From contig JADFDG010000021.1 of NCBI GenBank assembly GCA_018262975.1, forward strand, positions 1 through 50,434: a stretch of DNA of 50,434 nt, written 5' to 3'. Shown in pieces: positions 29,350-39,947 of the stretch (the first letter of the stretch is position 1; every line of letters begins with the position of its first letter). The notes under the pieces were generated by a model. That model did not search any database. It saw only the letters and a program-made list of their open reading frames with translations, and had not been told where the DNA came from. The translations under genes were made by a program, and so were the position numbers. Source of the stretch: Gammaproteobacteria bacterium (GTDB lineage: Bacteria > Pseudomonadota > Gammaproteobacteria > Pseudomonadales > JADFDG01).

Positions 29350-30495
29350 TCACCCGCGTGGCGGTGTATACAGGCCGGGACTGCCAGCGCCGGGGCTTTC
29401 CTCGCCAGCGGCCTGCACCACGCGCGGGAAGGCGCGCTTGCCGGCCACCGGCCGCGCGGCCAGGCGCGCCGCGAGGCGACGCGCGATGCGCCGGTACGCT
29501 TGCGCCAGCGGGCCGTCCGGCTCGGCGATCACCGACGGCCGGCCGCCGTCGGCCTGCTCGCGGATGCGCACGTCCAGCGGCAGGCTGCCGAGCAGTTCGC
29601 TCTGGTAGTCGCGCGCGATGCGTTCGCCGCCGCCGCTGCCGAAGATGTGCTCCACGTGCCCGCAGTTCGAGCACACGTGCATGGCCATGTTTTCCACCAC
29701 GCCCAGCACGGCGATGTCGACCTTGCGGAACATCTCGATGCCGCGGCGCGCGTCCATGGTGGCGACGTCCTGCGGGGTGGTGACGATCACCGCGCCGGCA
29801 ACGGGAATGCGTTGCGCCAGCGTCAACTGGATGTCACCGGTGCCCGGCGGCATGTCCACCACCAGGTAATCGAGTTCGTCCCACAGCGTGTCCATGGTCA
29901 GCTGGGTGAGCGCGCCGGCCAGCTTGGGGCCGCGCCAGACGATGGCGGTGACCTGGTCGGCGAGGTAGCCCATGGACATCGACTGCAACCCGTGCGCGAG
30001 CACCGGCACGAAGAATTTCTGGTCCTTGACCTGCGGGCGCCGGCCGTCGGGCACGCCCAGCATCATCTGCTGGCTGGGACCGGTGACGTCGGCATCGAGG
30101 ATGCCTACCCGGGCGCCCTCGGCGGCCAGCGCCAGCGCGAGGTTCACCGCGGTGGTGGACTTGCCCACCCCGCCCTTGCCGGAGGCCACGGCGATCACGT
30201 TCTTCACCGCGTCGAGGCTGGGGATTTCCTGCTGGGCCTGGTGCGGCTGGATGCGCACCTGCAGGGCGACCTCGGCGGACTCGGCCCCGGCCTCCACGGC
30301 CGCCGCCTTCACCGCGGCCACCAGGGCATCGCGCAGGCCGGCGCAGGGGAAGCCAGCCACCAGGGTGACCAGCGCCCGCTTGCCGGCCATCTTTACCTCC
30401 ACCGCGATGCCGGCGCCGGCCAGGTCGGTGGCCAGGTCGTCGATCCGCAGCGCGGACAGGGCTTTCTGTATACGTTTTTCCGTGGATCCGAACAT
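29350..30495 (-). CDS. apbC: Mrp/ApbC iron-sulfur cluster carrier P-loop ATPase
   Basis: A 381-residue protein that carries and delivers [4Fe-4S] clusters to apo-proteins. The N-terminal DUF59/MIP18-like domain (about 1-85) precedes the deviant Walker [11 protein letters not shown] at 105-114. Next come [35 protein letters not shown] and the cluster-binding pair Cys275/Cys278 in [16 protein letters not shown] 30495 is chosen; a TTG two codons upstream is possible but unlikely. It is divergent from metG, a common arrangement. A supply of Fe-S clusters fits the nearby Rnf, Nth and Nar genes. Confidence 0.93.
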   Translation of the reverse strand: MFGSTEKRIQKALSALRIDDLATDLAGAGIAVEVKMAGKRALVTLVAGFPCAGLRDALVAAVKAAAVEAGAESAEVALQVRIQPHQAQQEIPSLDAVKNVIAVASGKGGVGKSTTAVNLALALAAEGARVGILDADVTGPSQQMMLGVPDGRRPQVKDQKFFVPVLAHGLQSMSMGYLADQVTAIVWRGPKLAGALTQLTMDTLWDELDYLVVDMPPGTGDIQLTLAQRIPVAGAVIVTTPQDVATMDARRGIEMFRKVDIAVLGVVENMAMHVCSNCGHVEHIFGSGGGERIARDYQSELLGSLPLDVRIREQADGGRPSVIAEPDGPLAQAYRRIARRLAARLAARPVAGKRAFPRVVQAAGEESPGAGSPGLYTPPRG

Positions 30496-30618
30496 CGGCA
30501 AAGGCTCCCCGCGTCAATCCCGACCATTTTACTCAACTTTGATCGGCAAAGCCCGGCAGCAGCCGGCAATTTCCACTATATTTGCCGCCTTCCCGGCCCC
30601 CAGCCCAGCGAATCCCGC

Positions 30619-32682
30619 ATGACCGTGCAACCACGCCGCATCCTCGTCACCAGCGCCCTGCCCTACGCCAACGGGCCGATCCACCTCGGCCACCTGCTGG
30701 AGTACATCCAGACCGACATCTGGGTGCGTTTCCAGAAAATGCGCGGGCACACCTGCCACTACGTGTGTGCCGACGACACCCACGGCACGGCCATCATGCT
30801 TAAGGCCGGCCAGCTGGGCATCACGCCGGAACAGCTGATCGCGCAGGTCAAGCAGGAGCACGAGGCGGACTTCGCCGATTTCCTGGTGGCCTTCGACAAC
30901 TACTACAGCACGCACTCGGACGAGAACCGCGAGTTCGCCAACTACATCTACCTGCAGAACCGCGACAAGGGCCACATCGTCTCGAAGACGATCACCCAGC
31001 TGTTCGACCCCGAGAAGCAGATGTTCCTCGCCGACCGCTTCGTGAAGGGCGACTGCCCGAAGTGCGGCGCCGCCGACCAGTACGGCGACAACTGCGAGTC
31101 CTGCGGCGCCACCTACGCGGCGCATGAACTGAAGAACCCGCGCTCGACCATTTCCGGCGCCACGCCGGTGATGAAGGAAGTCGAGCAGCTGTACTTCGAC
31201 CTGCCGCAGTTCCAGCAGATGCTGGAAACCTGGACGCGCTCCGGCACCCTGCAGGACGAGATCGCCAACAAGCTCGCCGAGTGGCTGAAGGCCGGTCTGC
31301 AGCCGTGGGACATCTCGCGCGAGGCGCCCTACTTCGGCTTCGAGATCCCGGACAAGCCCGGCAAGTATTTCTACGTGTGGCTGGACGCGCCGATCGGCTA
31401 CCTCGCCAGCTTCCGCAACCTGTGCGAGCGCGTGGGAGGCATCCGCTTCGACGACTACTGGGCGAAGGACGCCACCGCCGAGGTGTACCACTTCATCGGC
31501 AAGGACATCATCAACTTCCACGGCCTGTTCTGGCCGGCGCTGCTCACCGGCGCCGGCTTCCGCACGCCCACCGCCATCTACGCGCACGGCTTCGTGACGG
31601 TGAACGGCCAGAAGATGTCGAAGTCGCGCGGCACCTTCATCAAGGCGCGCACGTACCTGGACCACCTCGACCCGCAGGCGCTGCGCTATTACTTCGCCGC
31701 CAAGCTCAACGACCGCGTCGAGGACTTCGACATCAACCTCGAGGACTTCGCCCAGCGCGTCAATGCCGACCTGGTCGGCAAGCTGGTGAACCTCGCCTCG
31801 CGCACCGCCGGCTTCGTCAGCAAGCAGGGCGGCAAGCTGGCTGCACACGTGGGCAACAAGGCGCTGATGGACGAGGTGCAGGGCGCCGCCGACGGCATCG
31901 CCGCGCTGTACGAGGCGCGCGAGTTCGGCAAGGCCGTGCGCGAAGTCATGGCGCTGGCCGACAAGGCCAACCAGTACATTGCCGACGCCGCGCCCTGGGC
32001 GCTGGCCAGGCAGCCGGGCAACGAGGCGAAGGTGCTGGAAGTCTGCACCGACGGCCTCAACCTGTTCCGCCTGCTGATGATTTACCTCAAGCCGGTGCTG
32101 CCGGCACTGGCGCAGGATGCCGAGGAGTTCCTGGCAATCCCCGCCCTGCAATGGAGCGACGCGCGCCGCCTGCTGCTGGGCCACGACATCAACGCGTTCA
32201 AGCCGCTGATGCAGCGCATCGACCCGGTGCAGGTGCAGAAGATGGTGGAGGCCTCGAGGGAGGGCCTGGAGGCGGCGCCGGCAAAGGCTGAAAAAGCGAA
32301 GAGCGTCGGGGGCATGGCCCCCTCGCCACAGGAAGGTGGCGAGGCAATCGGGGCGGAGATCGGCATCGACGACTTCCTCAAGGTCGACCTGCGGGTGGCG
32401 CGCATTGCCGCCGCCGAGCACGTGCAGGGCGCCGACAAGCTGCTCAAGCTGACCCTCGACCTGGGCCACGAAACGCGCACGGTCTTCGCCGGCATCAAGA
32501 GCGCCTACGGCGATCCGGAGCAACTGGTCGGCCGGCTGACGGTGATGGTCGCCAACCTGGCGCCGCGCAAAATGAAGTTCGGCATGAGCGAAGGCATGGT
32601 GCTGGCCGCCGGCCCGGGCGGCAGCGACATTTTCCTGCTGTCCCCTGACGAGGGCGCGAAGCCGGGCATGAAGGTGAAGTGA
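30619..32682 (+). CDS. metG: Methionyl-tRNA synthetase, with REP-derived linker segment
   Basis: A 687-residue class I synthetase charging tRNA-Met. The HIGH-type motif HLGH is at 22-25, the zinc knuckle Cys146-Cys149 with Cys159-Cys162 lies in the connective domain, and KMSKS is at 332-336. The alpha-helical anticodon domain runs to about 550, and the C-terminal EMAP II-like tRNA-binding domain runs from about 580 ([14 protein letters not shown]). The join between these two domains contains an inverted REP-like repeat read in frame as SVGGMAPSP (562-570). The ATG at 30619 starts the conserved N-terminus. metG followed by rnfA is a conserved order. Confidence 0.96.
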   Translation: MTVQPRRILVTSALPYANGPIHLGHLLEYIQTDIWVRFQKMRGHTCHYVCADDTHGTAIMLKAGQLGITPEQLIAQVKQEHEADFADFLVAFDNYYSTHSDENREFANYIYLQNRDKGHIVSKTITQLFDPEKQMFLADRFVKGDCPKCGAADQYGDNCESCGATYAAHELKNPRSTISGATPVMKEVEQLYFDLPQFQQMLETWTRSGTLQDEIANKLAEWLKAGLQPWDISREAPYFGFEIPDKPGKYFYVWLDAPIGYLASFRNLCERVGGIRFDDYWAKDATAEVYHFIGKDIINFHGLFWPALLTGAGFRTPTAIYAHGFVTVNGQKMSKSRGTFIKARTYLDHLDPQALRYYFAAKLNDRVEDFDINLEDFAQRVNADLVGKLVNLASRTAGFVSKQGGKLAAHVGNKALMDEVQGAADGIAALYEAREFGKAVREVMALADKANQYIADAAPWALARQPGNEAKVLEVCTDGLNLFRLLMIYLKPVLPALAQDAEEFLAIPALQWSDARRLLLGHDINAFKPLMQRIDPVQVQKMVEASREGLEAAPAKAEKAKSVGGMAPSPQEGGEAIGAEIGIDDFLKVDLRVARIAAAEHVQGADKLLKLTLDLGHETRTVFAGIKSAYGDPEQLVGRLTVMVANLAPRKMKFGMSEGMVLAAGPGGSDIFLLSPDEGAKPGMKVK
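32306..32329 (-). repeat. REP-like palindrome, copy 14, inside metG
   Basis: GTGG-headed copy on the minus strand with an intact GGGGGC-CAT-GCCCCC core, preceded on the plus strand by the usual AAGAGCG linker. It lies within the metG reading frame and codes for V563 to P570 and part of Q571. Confidence 0.85.
32336..32352 (+). repeat. Decayed REP-like half inside metG
   Basis: GTGGCGAGG followed by CAATCGGG resembles a forward copy that lost part of its core, forming an inverted pair with copy 14. It is read in frame as part of the MetRS linker. Confidence 0.45.
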
Positions 32683-32704
32683 GCACAACGCGGGCGGAGG
32701 CGAC

Positions 32705-33289
32705 ATGGAGCAATATGCGCTGCTGCTGATCAGCACCGTGCTGGTCAACAACTTCGTGCTGGTGCAGTTCCTCGGGCTGTGCCCGTTCATGGGCGTGTCC
32801 GGCAAGCTGGAGTCGGCGGTGGGCATGTCCGCCGCCACCACCTTCGTGCTGACGCTGTCGTCGGCACTGACCTTCCTCGCCTACCAGTACGTGCTGGTGC
32901 CGCTGGACCTGGTGTACCTGCGCACCATCACCTTCATCCTGGTGATCGCCGTTACCGTGCAGTTCACCGAGATGTTCGTGAAGAAGTCGTCGCCGGTGCT
33001 GTACCGCACGCTGGGCGTGTTCCTGCCGCTGATCACGGTGAACTGCATCGTGCTGGGCGTGGCGCTCATCAACCTCAAGAAGCCGGACAACACCCTGCCC
33101 ACCGCTCTGCTCACCGGGCTGGGTGCCGGCCTGGGCTTCTCGCTGGTGCTCGTCCTGTTCGCCGCCATGCGCGAGCGCATCGCCGTGGCCGACGTGCCGG
33201 TGGCCTTCCGCGGCGCCGCCATCGCCATGGTCACCGCCGGACTGATGTCGCTGGCGTTCATGGGTTTCTCCGGCCTGATCAGGATCTGA
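32705..33289 (+). CDS. rnfA: Rnf electron-transport complex subunit A
   Basis: A 194-residue inner-membrane protein with six hydrophobic helices, paralogous to RnfE but of opposite topology. It starts [30 protein letters not shown] and contains [13 protein letters not shown], with the conserved cysteines that hold a shared membrane [2Fe-2S] cluster. With RnfB-E and G it couples electron flow between ferredoxin and NADH to ion transport, or, in the Rsx role, reduces SoxR. GGAGG stands before the ATG, 22 bases after metG. It is the first gene of a complete ABCDGE operon. Confidence 0.96.
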   Translation: MEQYALLLISTVLVNNFVLVQFLGLCPFMGVSGKLESAVGMSAATTFVLTLSSALTFLAYQYVLVPLDLVYLRTITFILVIAVTVQFTEMFVKKSSPVLYRTLGVFLPLITVNCIVLGVALINLKKPDNTLPTALLTGLGAGLGFSLVLVLFAAMRERIAVADVPVAFRGAAIAMVTAGLMSLAFMGFSGLIRI

Positions 33290-33293
33290 CGCC

Positions 33294-33884
33294 GTGGACA
33301 TGGTTCTCATCGCGATACTCGCCCTGGTGGCCCTCGCGCTGGTGTTCGGCGCAGTGCTCGGCTTTGCCTCCGTGAAATTCCACGTCGAGGGCGACCCCAT
33401 CGTCGAGCGCATCGACGCGCTGTTGCCGCAGACGCAGTGCGGCCAGTGCGGCTACCCCGGCTGCCGCCCCTACGCCGAGGCGGTGGCCAACGGCGACGTG
33501 CACAACAAGTGCGTGCCCGGCGGCGCCGAGACGGTGGTGAAACTCTCCGAACTTCTCGGCCGCGAGGTGCTGGCGCTGGACGCCGACGAGGCCGACCAGG
33601 TGCCGGTGAAGAAGGTCGCGTACATCCGCGAGGCCGAGTGCATCGGTTGCACCAAGTGCATCCAGGCCTGCCCGGTGGACGCCATCCTCGGCGCCGCGCA
33701 GAAGATGCACACCGTGCTGGTGGACGAGTGCACCGGCTGCGACCTGTGCGTGGAGCCCTGCCCGGTGGACTGCATCGAGATGCGCCCGGTGGCCGTGACC
33801 GTGCAGACCTGGACCTGGCAGAAGCCGGACGGCATCGGCAACGCGCCGGCGCGACGGATCCCGGTCACGAACGAGGCGGCGTGA
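33294..33884 (+). CDS. rnfB: Rnf complex ferredoxin-like subunit B
   Basis: A 196-residue subunit with one N-terminal membrane helix (about 1-25), a [4Fe-4S] domain with [15 protein letters not shown] and a later cysteine in NKCVPGG, then two ferredoxin clusters, [16 protein letters not shown] and [16 protein letters not shown]. It feeds electrons into the membrane complex. A GTG start at 33294 with AGGA before it is used; an ATG two codons later (33300) is equally possible. It lies 4 bases after rnfA and 1 base before rnfC. Confidence 0.95.
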   Translation: MDMVLIAILALVALALVFGAVLGFASVKFHVEGDPIVERIDALLPQTQCGQCGYPGCRPYAEAVANGDVHNKCVPGGAETVVKLSELLGREVLALDADEADQVPVKKVAYIREAECIGCTKCIQACPVDAILGAAQKMHTVLVDECTGCDLCVEPCPVDCIEMRPVAVTVQTWTWQKPDGIGNAPARRIPVTNEAA

Positions 33885-33885
33885 C

Positions 33886-36123
33886 ATGGGCAGCCTGATC
33901 ATCGGCGGCAACAGCCGTCCCGTTTTCGGATTCCCGGGCGGCGTGCATCCGCCGGAGCACAAGACCGATTCCAGCGAAGCACCGATCCGCGTGGCGCCGC
34001 TGCCGCCGCGCCTGGTGCTGCCGCTCAGCCAGCATGCCGGCGCGCCGGCCGAGCCGGTGGTAGCGGTCGGCGAGCGCGTGCTGAAGGGCCAGCTGGTCGC
34101 GAAGGCGAAGGGCGTGGTCAGCGCCAACGTGCACGCACCCTCCTCGGGCACCGTCACCGCCATCGAACTGCGCCCTGTGCAGCATCCCTCGGGACTCGAA
34201 CAGCCCTGCATCGTCATCGACACCGATGGCCGCGACGAATGGATCGCGCACGCCGGCATCAGCGACTGGCAGTCACGCGACCCCGCCGAACTGGTGGCGC
34301 TGTTCCGCGAGGCCGGCATCGCCGGCATGGGTGGCGCCGGCTTCCCCACCGCGGTGAAAGTGGCGCCGCGCAAGCCCATCGACCAGCTGATCCTCAACGC
34401 GGTCGAATGCGAACCCTATATCACCGCCGACGACCGCCTGATGCGCGAACGCGCGCGCGATGTCGTCGAGGGCCTGAAGATCCTCCGCCACATCCTCAAG
34501 CCGCGCGAAGTGCTGGTCGGCATCGAGGACAACAAGCCGCAGGCCATCGCCGCCATGCGCCAGGCCATGGACGGCACCGGCATGGAAGTGGTGGTGGTAC
34601 CGACCAAGTACCCGTCGGGCGGCGAGAAGCAACTGATCGAGAACCTCACCGGCAAGGAAGTGCCCTCGGGTGGCCTGCCGGCCGACGTGGGCGTGGTGTG
34701 CTGCAACACCGGCACGGCGCACGCGGTATTCCGAGCGATTGAACACGGCGAACCGGTGATCTCGCGCATCACCACGCTGACCGGCGACGCGCTGGCGCGC
34801 CGCGGCAACGTGGAGGCGCTGATCGGCACGCCGGTGATCGACCTGCTGCGCGATGCCGGCATCGACGAACGCAAACTGCACCGCCTGGTGATGGGTGGCC
34901 CGATGATGGGCTTCACCCTGCAGTCGCCGGCGGTACCGGTGGTCAAGACCACCAACTGCCTGATCGCCGCCAGCGCCGCCGAGCTGCCCGATCCCGCACC
35001 CGAGCAGCCCTGCATCCGCTGCGGCGCCTGTGCCGAGGCGTGCCCGGCGTCGCTGCTGCCGCAACAGTTGTACTGGTTCAGCAAGGCCGGCGAGTTCGAC
35101 AAGGCGCAGGACCAGCACCTGATGGACTGCATCGAGTGCGGCGCCTGCGCGTACGTGTGCCCGAGCAGCATCCCGCTGGTGCAGTACTACCGTTACGCCA
35201 AGGGCGAGATCCGCAAGAAGCAGGCCGAGGAGCGCAAGGCCGAGCGCGCCAAGCAACGCTTCGAGGCACGCAAGGCGCGACTGGAAGCCGAACACGCCGA
35301 GCGCGAGGCGAAGCGCAAGGCGCGCGCCGAGGCCGCGAAGAAGCGCGCCGAGGCACCGGCTGCCACCGCGGTGTCGGCACCGGCCGTGGATGAAGCCGTG
35401 CTGGCGCGCCTGAAATCGGCGTCACTCAGCGCGTCCTCCGAGTACAAGGCCGCCGTCAAGGCGCTCAAGGATGCCGAGGCCAACGGTGGCGCCGACATTG
35501 ATGCGCTCACCCGCCATGTCGAGGAACTGAAGGCGCGCGCCGATGCCGCCAAGGCCGCGGTGCGTGCCGCGCAGCAGGGGGAGGCACCGGCCGCCGCACC
35601 CGCTGCACCGGCGATCGACCTCGAAAAGCTGAAGCACGAAGTGGGCGAAGCCTCCAGCGCCTACAAGGCGGCGGTGCGCGCGGCGAAGGAAGCCGAGGAT
35701 GCTGGCGCCGCGAATGCCGGCGAACTGCGGGCGCACGCCGAGCAGATGAAGCAGCGCGCCGATGAACTGAAGGCAAAGCTGCGCGATGCCAAGGCGGAAG
35801 CGCCGGCTGCAGCAGCGGTGGCACCGGCCGTGGCGGACACCGCGGCGACCGCGCCAGCCGCTGCGGAGGTGTCGGCGCCGCCGGCCGCGCCAGCCATCGG
35901 CCCCGAGCAGATGAAACAACTGAAGGCCGCCGTGGCCACTTCCACCAGACAGTACAAGGAAGCGGTTGCCGCGCTGGAAACCGCCGAACGCGCCGGCGCC
36001 GACAACCTCGACGCACTGCAGGCGCGCGTCGATGGCCTGAAACAGAAGGCCGACGACGCGAAGGCCGCGCTGGAAGCCGTGGTCGCGCAGATGAAGGCTG
36101 CGGCCGGCAACAAGGAATCCTGA
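33886..36123 (+). CDS. rnfC: Rnf complex subunit C with long repeat-bearing C-terminal extension
   Basis: A 745-residue peripheral subunit that binds FMN and NADH. The N-terminal part holds the barrel-sandwich domain and MGGAGFPTAVKV, then LILNAVECEPYITADDRL. Two [4Fe-4S] sites are CIRCGACAEACP (Cys376-386) and CIECGACAYVCP (Cys415-425). After about residue 440 comes a charged helix rich in Lys, Glu and Ala, then three copies of a roughly 50-residue unit of the type SSxYKAAVKALKDAE...LKARADAAKAA (starting near 516, 588 and 684). Such tails occur in other gammaproteobacterial RnfC/RsxC and vary in length; their role is unclear. Confidence 0.94.
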   Translation: MGSLIIGGNSRPVFGFPGGVHPPEHKTDSSEAPIRVAPLPPRLVLPLSQHAGAPAEPVVAVGERVLKGQLVAKAKGVVSANVHAPSSGTVTAIELRPVQHPSGLEQPCIVIDTDGRDEWIAHAGISDWQSRDPAELVALFREAGIAGMGGAGFPTAVKVAPRKPIDQLILNAVECEPYITADDRLMRERARDVVEGLKILRHILKPREVLVGIEDNKPQAIAAMRQAMDGTGMEVVVVPTKYPSGGEKQLIENLTGKEVPSGGLPADVGVVCCNTGTAHAVFRAIEHGEPVISRITTLTGDALARRGNVEALIGTPVIDLLRDAGIDERKLHRLVMGGPMMGFTLQSPAVPVVKTTNCLIAASAAELPDPAPEQPCIRCGACAEACPASLLPQQLYWFSKAGEFDKAQDQHLMDCIECGACAYVCPSSIPLVQYYRYAKGEIRKKQAEERKAERAKQRFEARKARLEAEHAEREAKRKARAEAAKKRAEAPAATAVSAPAVDEAVLARLKSASLSASSEYKAAVKALKDAEANGGADIDALTRHVEELKARADAAKAAVRAAQQGEAPAAAPAAPAIDLEKLKHEVGEASSAYKAAVRAAKEAEDAGAANAGELRAHAEQMKQRADELKAKLRDAKAEAPAAAAVAPAVADTAATAPAAAEVSAPPAAPAIGPEQMKQLKAAVATSTRQYKEAVAALETAERAGADNLDALQARVDGLKQKADDAKAALEAVVAQMKAAAGNKES

Positions 36124-36126
36124 GCG

Positions 36127-37170
36127 ATGTCGCTGATCACCGTCACCTCGCCGCACGCCCACGGTCCCGCCAGCACGCAGCGCGTGATGCGCGATGTCGT
36201 GCTCGGCACCTTGCCGGGCGTCGCCGCCCTCACCTGGTTCTTCGGCTGGGGCACACTGGTGAACCTCGCCATCGCCATCGCCGTCGCGCTGGCCTGCGAG
36301 GCACTGGTGCTGAAGGCACGCGGCAAGCCGCTCGCTTTCTACCTCGGCGACCTCAGCGCGCTGGTCACCGCCGTGCTGCTGGCCTGCGCGCTGCCGCCGG
36401 CGGCGCCCTGGTGGCTGGTGGTGGTCGCCACGTCGTTTGCCATCGTGTTCGGCAAGCAGTTGTACGGCGGCCTCGGCATGAACCCGTTCAACCCCGCCAT
36501 GCTCGGCTACGCACTGGCGCTGGTGTCCTTCCCGGTCGAAATGACCACCTGGAACCTGCCGCGCGACGTGGCCGGCAACGTGCTGCCGCTGGCCGAAACG
36601 CTGGCGCACAAGTTCGGCAGCGGCGCAGTGCTCGACGGCTACACCGGCGCCACGCCGCTCGACGCCTTCCGCCAGTTCCATGACCAGCCCGAGCGCCTGG
36701 CTGCCCTGCCCTTCATGCACGGCGCCTTCGCGGGCGCCGGCTGGGAGTGGGTGAACATCGCCTTCCTCGCCGGCGGCCTGTTCCTGCTGGCGCGCCGCGT
36801 GATCACCTGGCATATCCCGGTGGCGTTCCTCAGCGCGCTGGCGCTGGTGTCGGGGATGGCGTGGGTGGTGGACGATGCGCGCTTCGCCAGCCCGTTGTTC
36901 CACCTGCTGTCCGGCGGCACCATGCTCGGCGCGTTCTTCATCGCCACCGACCCGGTCAGCGCCGCCACCAGCCGCACCGGCCGGCTGGTGTTCGCCGCCG
37001 GCATCGGCGTGCTGGTGTGGGTGATCCGCAGCTTCGGCGGCTACCCGGATGCGATTGCCTTCTCGGTGCTGCTGATGAACCTGGCCGCGCCGACCATCGA
37101 CTACTACACGCAACCGCGCACCTACGGACACGCGCGGCGCGGCGGCGGCATCGGGGGGCAGAAGAAATGA
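36127..37170 (+). CDS. rnfD: Rnf complex subunit D
   Basis: A 347-residue integral membrane subunit with about nine to ten helices, related to NqrB. It carries covalently bound FMN; the expected threonine region is GYTGATPLDAF, with the modified Thr in the S/TGATP motif. GGLGMNPFNPAMLGYALALVSFP is a typical motif. It forms the likely ion path with RnfA and RnfE. The ATG is 4 bases after rnfC, and the end overlaps rnfG by 4 bases (ATGA). Confidence 0.95.
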   Translation: MSLITVTSPHAHGPASTQRVMRDVVLGTLPGVAALTWFFGWGTLVNLAIAIAVALACEALVLKARGKPLAFYLGDLSALVTAVLLACALPPAAPWWLVVVATSFAIVFGKQLYGGLGMNPFNPAMLGYALALVSFPVEMTTWNLPRDVAGNVLPLAETLAHKFGSGAVLDGYTGATPLDAFRQFHDQPERLAALPFMHGAFAGAGWEWVNIAFLAGGLFLLARRVITWHIPVAFLSALALVSGMAWVVDDARFASPLFHLLSGGTMLGAFFIATDPVSAATSRTGRLVFAAGIGVLVWVIRSFGGYPDAIAFSVLLMNLAAPTIDYYTQPRTYGHARRGGGIGGQKK

Positions 37171-37793
37171 CCATCACCCGCGCAATGCTGCGTAACGGCG
37201 TCATCCTGGCCGTGTTCGCCGCGCTCACCACCGCCGCCGTCGCGCTGCTGGTGTGGGCGACCAGCGAACGGGTGGCCGACAACCAGCGCAGCGCACAGGT
37301 ACAGGCGCTCAACGCCGTGATGCCGGCCAGCCGCTACGACAACGACCTGCTGGCCGACACTGCCACCTTCACCGACCCGCGCCTGGGCGACAGCAAGCCG
37401 CGCACCGTGTACCGCGCGCGCCAGGGCGGCGCACCGGCCGGCGTGGTGATGGACATCCTCGCCCCCGAGGGCTACGGTGGATCGATCCGCCTGTTGGTGG
37501 GCGTGGACGCCGCGGGCACCGTCACCGGCGTGCGCATGGTGCCGCCGCACCCGGAAACGCCGGGCCTCGGCGACAGGATCGACATCAAGAAGTCCGACTG
37601 GATCCTGTCCTTCGACGGCAAGTCGCTGGCCGCGCCCGACGACGCACGCTGGGCGGTGAAGAAGGACGGCGGCGACTTCGACCAGTTCACCGGCGCCACC
37701 ATCACGCCGCGCGCGGTGGTGACCGCCGTGCGTGACAGCCTGCACTGGTACCGTGACAACCGCGACGCGGTGTATGCCGCGCCGGCCCCGTGA
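37167..37793 (+). CDS. rnfG: Rnf complex FMN-binding subunit G
   Basis: A 208-residue protein anchored by one N-terminal helix (about 11-31), with a periplasmic FMN-binding domain. [15 protein letters not shown] holds the Thr to which FMN is attached; [18 protein letters not shown] is also characteristic. It overlaps rnfD by 4 bases and precedes rnfE by 22 bases. Confidence 0.95.
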   Translation: MTITRAMLRNGVILAVFAALTTAAVALLVWATSERVADNQRSAQVQALNAVMPASRYDNDLLADTATFTDPRLGDSKPRTVYRARQGGAPAGVVMDILAPEGYGGSIRLLVGVDAAGTVTGVRMVPPHPETPGLGDRIDIKKSDWILSFDGKSLAAPDDARWAVKKDGGDFDQFTGATITPRAVVTAVRDSLHWYRDNRDAVYAAPAP

Positions 37794-37815
37794 GGCCCCC
37801 GAGGGAGGAAGCCTT

Positions 37816-38535
37816 GTGAGCAGCGATTCCCCGGCGATCAGTTATCGCCAGATCATCGTCGACGGCCTGTGGGCCAAGAACGCCATCACCGTGCAGCTGC
37901 TCGGCCTGTGCCCGATCCTCGCGGTGAGCGGGTCGGTGGTGAACGGCCTGGGCATGGGCCTGGCCACCGTGTTCGTACTGGCGCTGTCCAATGCCACCGT
38001 GTCACTGGCGCGCGCGCAGGTGCCGGCGGAGATCCGCCTGCCGGTCTTCGTGATGATCATCGCCTCGGCCACCACCTGCATCGAGTTCATCATGCAGGCC
38101 TACGCCTTCGAGATGTACCAGGTGCTGGGCATCTTCATCCCGCTGATCACCACCAACTGCAACGTGCTCGGCCGCGCCGAGTCGTTCGCCTCGAAGAACC
38201 CGCTGCTGCCGTCGATGGTGGACGGCGCCATGATGGGCCTGGGATTCCTCGCCGTGCTGGTGCTGCTGGGCGGCATGCGCGAGCTGCTGGGGGCCGGCAC
38301 GCTGTTTGCCAACATGGACCTGCTGTTCGGCCCGGCCGCCAAGGACTGGGTGGTGCATCCGTTCGGCGATGGCTACCCGGGTTTCCTGTTCGCCATCCTG
38401 CCGCCGGGCGCGTTCTTCTTCCTGGGCCTGATCATCGCCGGCAAGAACCTGGTCGATCACCACCAGAAGGAGCGCGAGAAGGCACGCGCCACCCCGGCGG
38501 TGAAAACCTCGCGCCGCGTGCGCACCACGGGCTGA
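37816..38535 (+). CDS. rnfE: Rnf complex subunit E
   Basis: A 239-residue membrane protein with six helices, the paralogue of Rnf[23 protein letters not shown] and [15 protein letters not shown] carry the cysteines of the shared membrane iron-sulfur site. The GTG start at 37816 is preceded by GAGGGAGGAA, an exceptionally strong ribosome binding site. It closes the rnf operon. The usual last gene, nth, is not here but about 5 kb downstream. Confidence 0.95.
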   Translation: MSSDSPAISYRQIIVDGLWAKNAITVQLLGLCPILAVSGSVVNGLGMGLATVFVLALSNATVSLARAQVPAEIRLPVFVMIIASATTCIEFIMQAYAFEMYQVLGIFIPLITTNCNVLGRAESFASKNPLLPSMVDGAMMGLGFLAVLVLLGGMRELLGAGTLFANMDLLFGPAAKDWVVHPFGDGYPGFLFAILPPGAFFFLGLIIAGKNLVDHHQKEREKARATPAVKTSRRVRTTG

Positions 38536-38539
38536 GCAC

Positions 38540-39772
38540 TTGAACCCGGCGCGGCAGTGGCGATGGCTGGCCGGCGCCGCCCTGGTACTGGCAGTACTGC
38601 TGGCGGTGTTGCGGCCGGGCATGGAGCGCTCGCCGTGGGCGATGTTGCGCCTGTTCCACGCCGACGTGCGGGTGGAGAATTTCCGGCACCTGGAGCGCGT
38701 GTTCCCCGCCGTGCCTCTGGCGGCCAGCAGCCAGCCGCGGCCGTTCGCGCAGGCACCGGCAGCGATCAGCACACAATACGTTTTCGCCGGCCAGCAACGC
38801 GCGGTCGATGATTTCCTCGCGCGCACGTACACCACCGGCCTGCTGGTCGTGCGGGACGGCGTGGTCATCCACGAGCAGTACCGCCTGGGCGCCGACGCGG
38901 ACTCGCGTTTCACCTCCTTCTCCGTGGCCAAGAGCGTGGTGGCCGCGCTGGTCGGCATCGCCCTCAAGGACGGTGCCATCCGCTCGCTGGACGACACCGT
39001 GGAAACCTACGTGCCGGACTACGCCCGCAGCGCCTGGGCGAAGGTGACCGTGCGCGACCTGCTGCGCATGGCCAGCGGCATCGCCTTCGACGAGCGCTAC
39101 GACGCGCAGTTCTCCGATATCCAGAAAGTGTTCCAGCGTGCCTACCTGCTGGGCATCCCGCTCGACGAGACCGTGCGCGGCTACCCGGCGGCGGGCGGCG
39201 AGCAGCCGCCCGGCACGCGCTTCCACTACATCTCGGTGAACACGCAGGTGCTGGCCAACGTGCTGCGCCACGCCACCGGCCAGCGGCTGGTCGACTATGC
39301 GCACGACAAGCTGTGGGAACCGCTGGGCATGGAGGACGACGCCCTGTGGGCGGTGGACGGCGAGGACGGCACCGAGGTCGCCTACTGTTGCCTGAACACC
39401 ACCCTGCGCGACTACGCCAAGCTCGGCCAGCTTTACCTGCAACAGGGCCGCGCGGGCGACCGCCAGCTGCTGCCGGCCGACTGGGTACACGAGAGCACCC
39501 GCCGCGCCGAGTCCTGGCTGGCCGCCGGGGTGGCGCAGCCGGAGCGTGGCTACGGCTACCACTGGTGGGTACCACCGGCCGCCGACGGCGAGTACTTCGC
39601 CAACGGCATCTGGGGCCAGTCGGTGTGGGTGGACGAGCGCACCCGCACGGTCATCGTCAAGACCAGCGCGGACCCGGCCTTCGAGGCCAACATGGGCGAA
39701 CTCATCGCCGTGATGCGGGCCATCGCCCGCCCTGGCGGGACGGTCCCGCCGCCGGCGACTACGCCCCCCTGA
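38540..39772 (+). CDS. Beta-lactamase-fold serine hydrolase (NylB-like)
   Basis: A 410-residue protein of the class C beta-lactamase/esterase fold. An N-terminal hydrophobic helix (about 8-25) anchors or exports it. The catalytic SxxK motif is S128-V-A-K131 ([19 protein letters not shown]) and the tyrosine motif is Y230-[11 protein letters not shown] and [14 protein letters not shown] resemble 6-aminohexanoate-dimer hydrolases more than true beta-lactamases. The substrate is unknown. The start is a TTG four bases after rnfE with only a weak ribosome binding site, so the exact start is uncertain. A hairpin of six C and six G around the stop may end the rnf transcript. Confidence 0.85.
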   Translation: MNPARQWRWLAGAALVLAVLLAVLRPGMERSPWAMLRLFHADVRVENFRHLERVFPAVPLAASSQPRPFAQAPAAISTQYVFAGQQRAVDDFLARTYTTGLLVVRDGVVIHEQYRLGADADSRFTSFSVAKSVVAALVGIALKDGAIRSLDDTVETYVPDYARSAWAKVTVRDLLRMASGIAFDERYDAQFSDIQKVFQRAYLLGIPLDETVRGYPAAGGEQPPGTRFHYISVNTQVLANVLRHATGQRLVDYAHDKLWEPLGMEDDALWAVDGEDGTEVAYCCLNTTLRDYAKLGQLYLQQGRAGDRQLLPADWVHESTRRAESWLAAGVAQPERGYGYHWWVPPAADGEYFANGIWGQSVWVDERTRTVIVKTSADPAFEANMGELIAVMRAIARPGGTVPPPATTPP

Positions 39773-39860
39773 CCGGGGGGTCACCGGCAACCGCCCATCG
39801 GCACCCGCGCTACCCCGCCTGCCCATACCTGCACACCGGTCAAAAAAACCAAGAAATTGG

Positions 39861-39889
39861 TGGTCAAGGTCCCGGTTTAGAGGTATTAA
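39861..39889 (+). promoter_or_regulatory. Possible promoter of the cold-shock gene
   Basis: TGGTCA (39861-39866) and TATTAA (39884-39889) are spaced 17 bp apart, giving a leader of about 80 bases. Each box matches the consensus at four of six positions. Confidence 0.4.
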
Positions 39890-39929
39890 GGGCATCGGGT
39901 TTTCTGCCTTTCAGGCGGGCCCACGCAAT

Positions 39930-39947
39930 GCCAGCCACCTGGCTGGC
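39930..39947 (+). promoter_or_regulatory. Hairpin in the cold-shock gene leader
   Basis: GCCAGCC, loop ACCT, GGCTGGC, a perfect 7-bp stem 13 bases before the GAGG ribosome binding site (39961-39964). It could affect translation with temperature, as structured leaders do for other cold-shock genes. Confidence 0.4.

Noticed and set aside
30529-32841. A 770-codon minus-strand frame opposite metG and the start of rnfA.
   Set aside because: His/Val/Arg-rich composition with no domain; it crosses two certain plus-strand genes.
38540-39772. The serine hydrolase as an antibiotic-resistance beta-lactamase.
   Set aside because: The SxxK and Tyr motifs are shared by the whole fold, and the flanking motifs resemble NylB-type hydrolases and esterases more than class C enzymes.
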